Part shown: positions 29,415 through 31,426 of the stretch, piece after piece | Position numbering within the stretch: position 1 is the stretch's first letter | Layout: each line of letters starts with the position of its first letter | Virus record (IMG/VR): IMGVR_UViG_3300023227_000017 | Span: 1 to 31,426 of that record | Strand: one strand, 5' to 3' | Length of the DNA stretch: 31,426 nt | Origin: a virus | The notes under the pieces: model-generated | The model's database searches: none | Told to the model about the DNA's origin: nothing | Seen by the model: only the letters and a program-made list of their open reading frames with translations | Translations under genes and position numbers: made by a program

Positions 29415-31426
29415 ATGGCTATATATGATGTAGCGAGCCCTGATGGTAAAATCCATAGCTTTGAAGGACCTGATGGCCTCTCCCAAGATGAAGTGATAAG
29501 AACTGCGACGGAGCAACTATATACTCCTGAGCTAGAAAGAGATTACTCACTAGGCGAAATCGTTAGCAAAGGTTTTGGTCGTGGTGCGAAACGTATTGGC
29601 TCTACTATTGGTGACGTGTTACCCGCAATGGGTGCAAGTGCATTAGGTTTTGATGAATATGCTAAAAAGCAAATGCAAGAAGCCCAAGCTAGTGAAGCTA
29701 CAATTGCTAAAACTATGGCACCTCAATACCCTTCCTATAAAGACGTTAAAGGTGTAGGAGATGCTGGAAAGTTTGTATTAGAAACAGCCTTTGAACAAAT
29801 CCCTAATCTATTTGGTATCATAGGTACCGGCGGTGTTGGTGGTGTTGCTGGAGGTATAGCAGCGAAAACTGCAGCGAAGAAAGCAACCGAAGCATTAACT
29901 AAAAAAGAATTTAAAAAACAAATATCAGAACAAGCCTCAGCTAGAGCCGCAAAAAAGATTCTATCAGACATCAATAAAAGTAAGGCAAAGGGGCAAGCCG
30001 CCGGTGTATTTTTAGGTTCTTATGCTCTCAATGCTCCCGAAGTATTCCAAAATATCTACGAGCAGACAGGGGACTTTGAACCTCTAGCAGCCTCTCTTGC
30101 AGGGATTGTTAATGCTTCTCTTGATAGCATCCTACCTACTAGTATTATGAAAAGCTTTAGTAAGCCTGGTAGAGCATCAGTTGTTACTGAGATACTACAG
30201 AAGTCAGGTATGCAACCCGGACTTGCTCGTCGTGCTACAGCTAATATATTAGGTGGACTTGGTACCGAAGGATTGACTGAGGCTACACAAGAGGCCGTTA
30301 GTATTGCAGCGGAGAAGTTTGTGCAAGGCCATTCAGTTATCTTTGATTCTGATGACTTTGATCGTATGTTAGAAGCTGGTATAAAAGGTGCTGTTGCTGG
30401 TGGTACATTCAAGGGTGTAGCTTCTATACCAGAACATCTTAGAGAAAAAGCATTAACTAAAAAAGCATCTCCAGAAAAACAAGAAGAGATTATAGAAGAA
30501 ACTAAGCTAGTAGACACTACAGTAACAACTCCTGTGGCTACTACACAGACAGCGACTACAACAACAGAAGCAGTAATAGAACCACAGCCCTCAACAGAAG
30601 CTAGAGATCAAGAAGCAGCTAACGTATTAGCTCAGCAAGCAAAAGTTGAACAACTTCAGAAAGATTTAGACACCCAGCTACTCGACGAAAAAAGTATTAC
30701 TCAAGTTATGGAGAAAGATTTAGATACATACTTTGGCGGGTATAATGAAAATGAAAGAAAACAAATAAGAAATGATTTAAAAAAATTACGTAGTGAAATT
30801 ACTAAAGCTAAAGCATTAGGAAGAACTGCAGAAACTGATGCGAAATTAGCCAATAGTAAACAAAACATAGCTAATAAAGTAAACCCTGATGAAGTAGTCA
30901 TTACTCCTGCTATGTTAGAAAGTGCAGGTATTACGGCCGACACAGTAGACCAAGGATTAGTTAACTATTTTACTGAAAGACCTTTTTCTTCAAAAGAATT
31001 AGCAGACTTTGGTAAACAAGCACAAGCTATGCTTACTAAAGCAAAAACGGATAATAATGTAGAAGCAATTACAAAGTTTGGAAACCTTAAAAAAGCTCTA
31101 CCTAAGTTAAGGAAGGAGATAGAAAATGCTAGAAACAGAACTGCAGAATATACCGCTGGAACAGCTGGAGTTAGCAATGATAGCATTGGAGTACCCGACA
31201 GCATCCCTACCGAGAGCGCTATCCCAACTGACGGATCTCCAGTGGTGGTCGATCCAAATGTTGCTGGAACAGTTGAAAGCGGAACAAGCGGAGAGCCTCG
31301 TTCACTAACACAAAGAATAAATGCACTTAAAGCACGTATTAAAATAGATGATCCTCAGTCAGATATTATTACCGAGCTAGATAATATTGTTGACGAAGAT
31401 CCTGCAATGGCTTTAAATTATGTAGA
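29415..31426 (+). CDS. Large ejection-type protein, 3' end off window
   Basis: ATG at 29415 with AGGAG nine bases upstream opens a frame that stays open to the right edge (at least 670 residues). The N-terminal ~35 residues (GKIHSFEGPDGLSQDEVIRT) match the small opening domain of phage internal virion proteins. A Gly/Ala-rich hydrophobic stretch at ~130-160 (GIIGTGGVGGVAGGIAAK) and a second at ~195-225 may enter membranes. Long helical, charged regions follow from ~370. Large proteins of this kind often carry a peptidoglycan-degrading domain further on, which cannot be checked here. Confidence 0.7.
   Translation, partial: MAIYDVASPDGKIHSFEGPDGLSQDEVIRTATEQLYTPELERDYSLGEIVSKGFGRGAKRIGSTIGDVLPAMGASALGFDEYAKKQMQEAQASEATIAKTMAPQYPSYKDVKGVGDAGKFVLETAFEQIPNLFGIIGTGGVGGVAGGIAAKTAAKKATEALTKKEFKKQISEQASARAAKKILSDINKSKAKGQAAGVFLGSYALNAPEVFQNIYEQTGDFEPLAASLAGIVNASLDSILPTSIMKSFSKPGRASVVTEILQKSGMQPGLARRATANILGGLGTEGLTEATQEAVSIAAEKFVQGHSVIFDSDDFDRMLEAGIKGAVAGGTFKGVASIPEHLREKALTKKASPEKQEEIIEETKLVDTTVTTPVATTQTATTTTEAVIEPQPSTEARDQEAANVLAQQAKVEQLQKDLDTQLLDEKSITQVMEKDLDTYFGGYNENERKQIRNDLKKLRSEITKAKALGRTAETDAKLANSKQNIANKVNPDEVVITPAMLESAGITADTVDQGLVNYFTERPFSSKELADFGKQAQAMLTKAKTDNNVEAITKFGNLKKALPKLRKEIENARNRTAEYTAGTAGVSNDSIGVPDSIPTESAIPTDGSPVVVDPNVAGTVESGTSGEPRSLTQRINALKARIKIDDPQSDIITELDNIVDEDPAMALNYV

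Noticed and set aside
30056-30517. Minus-strand open frame of 153 codons near the right edge
   Set aside because: It is antisense to the large ejection-type gene, which has a good ribosome site and a continuous domain pattern.

Overview
This window is a 31.4-kb stretch of a tailed-phage genome whose tail and portal genes look like those of P22-type podoviruses from aquatic (marine or freshwater) phages. The evidence is a P22-like portal end, two gp4-like adaptor proteins, a gp10-like tail stabilisation protein, a gpT-like HK97-fold capsid protein, ejection-type glycine/alanine-rich proteins, and many small lysine-rich proteins typical of environmental marine phages. All supported genes are on the + strand. 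They are packed with TAATG, ATGA or few-base junctions and mostly have AGGAG-type ribosome binding sites. The DNA is A+T-rich. The host cannot be named from this window; it is probably Gram-negative. No terminase, replication, integrase, tRNA or CRISPR gene is visible, and both ends cut through a gene.

Layout. 1-5466: head module (portal, small protein, GroES-like co-chaperonin, scaffold, small protein, decoration-like protein, major capsid protein). 5467-5986: the only long gap between large genes. It holds a capsid-operon terminator and then what looks like a self-contained unit: a -10 box, a 23-residue peptide closely matching the PQQ precursor PqqA, a foldable downstream RNA, and a UUCG terminator. 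A further inverted repeat overlaps a tiny ORF just before the next gene. 5987-9603: two beta-rich structural proteins and a run of small, very basic proteins. 9603-16671: tail module (adaptors, structural proteins, a repeat protein, Zn-ribbon proteins, a tail fibre with collar-like tip, a DUF4376 protein).

16628-20629: a 4-kb, visibly more A+T-rich metabolic cassette between the tail-fibre and lysis modules. It runs membrane desaturase, acyl carrier protein, membrane desaturase, then four consecutive 2-oxoglutarate/Fe(II) oxygenase-like genes. The parts suggest that acyl chains, probably carried on the phage ACP, are desaturated and hydroxylated in the infected host; the product is unknown. 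20654-21582: lysis pair (three-TM GTA-type holin and GH24 endolysin). 21587-31426: tail stabilisation protein, small tail proteins, and the internal/ejection protein block, including a GNAT-like protein and a large protein that runs off the right edge.

The most unusual content is (1) the orphan PqqA-like peptide in its own promoter/terminator unit, with no pqqB-E genes nearby, and (2) the desaturase-ACP-desaturase plus four-oxygenase cassette. The GroES-like gene and a C-terminal motif shared by three separate basic proteins also deserve attention.
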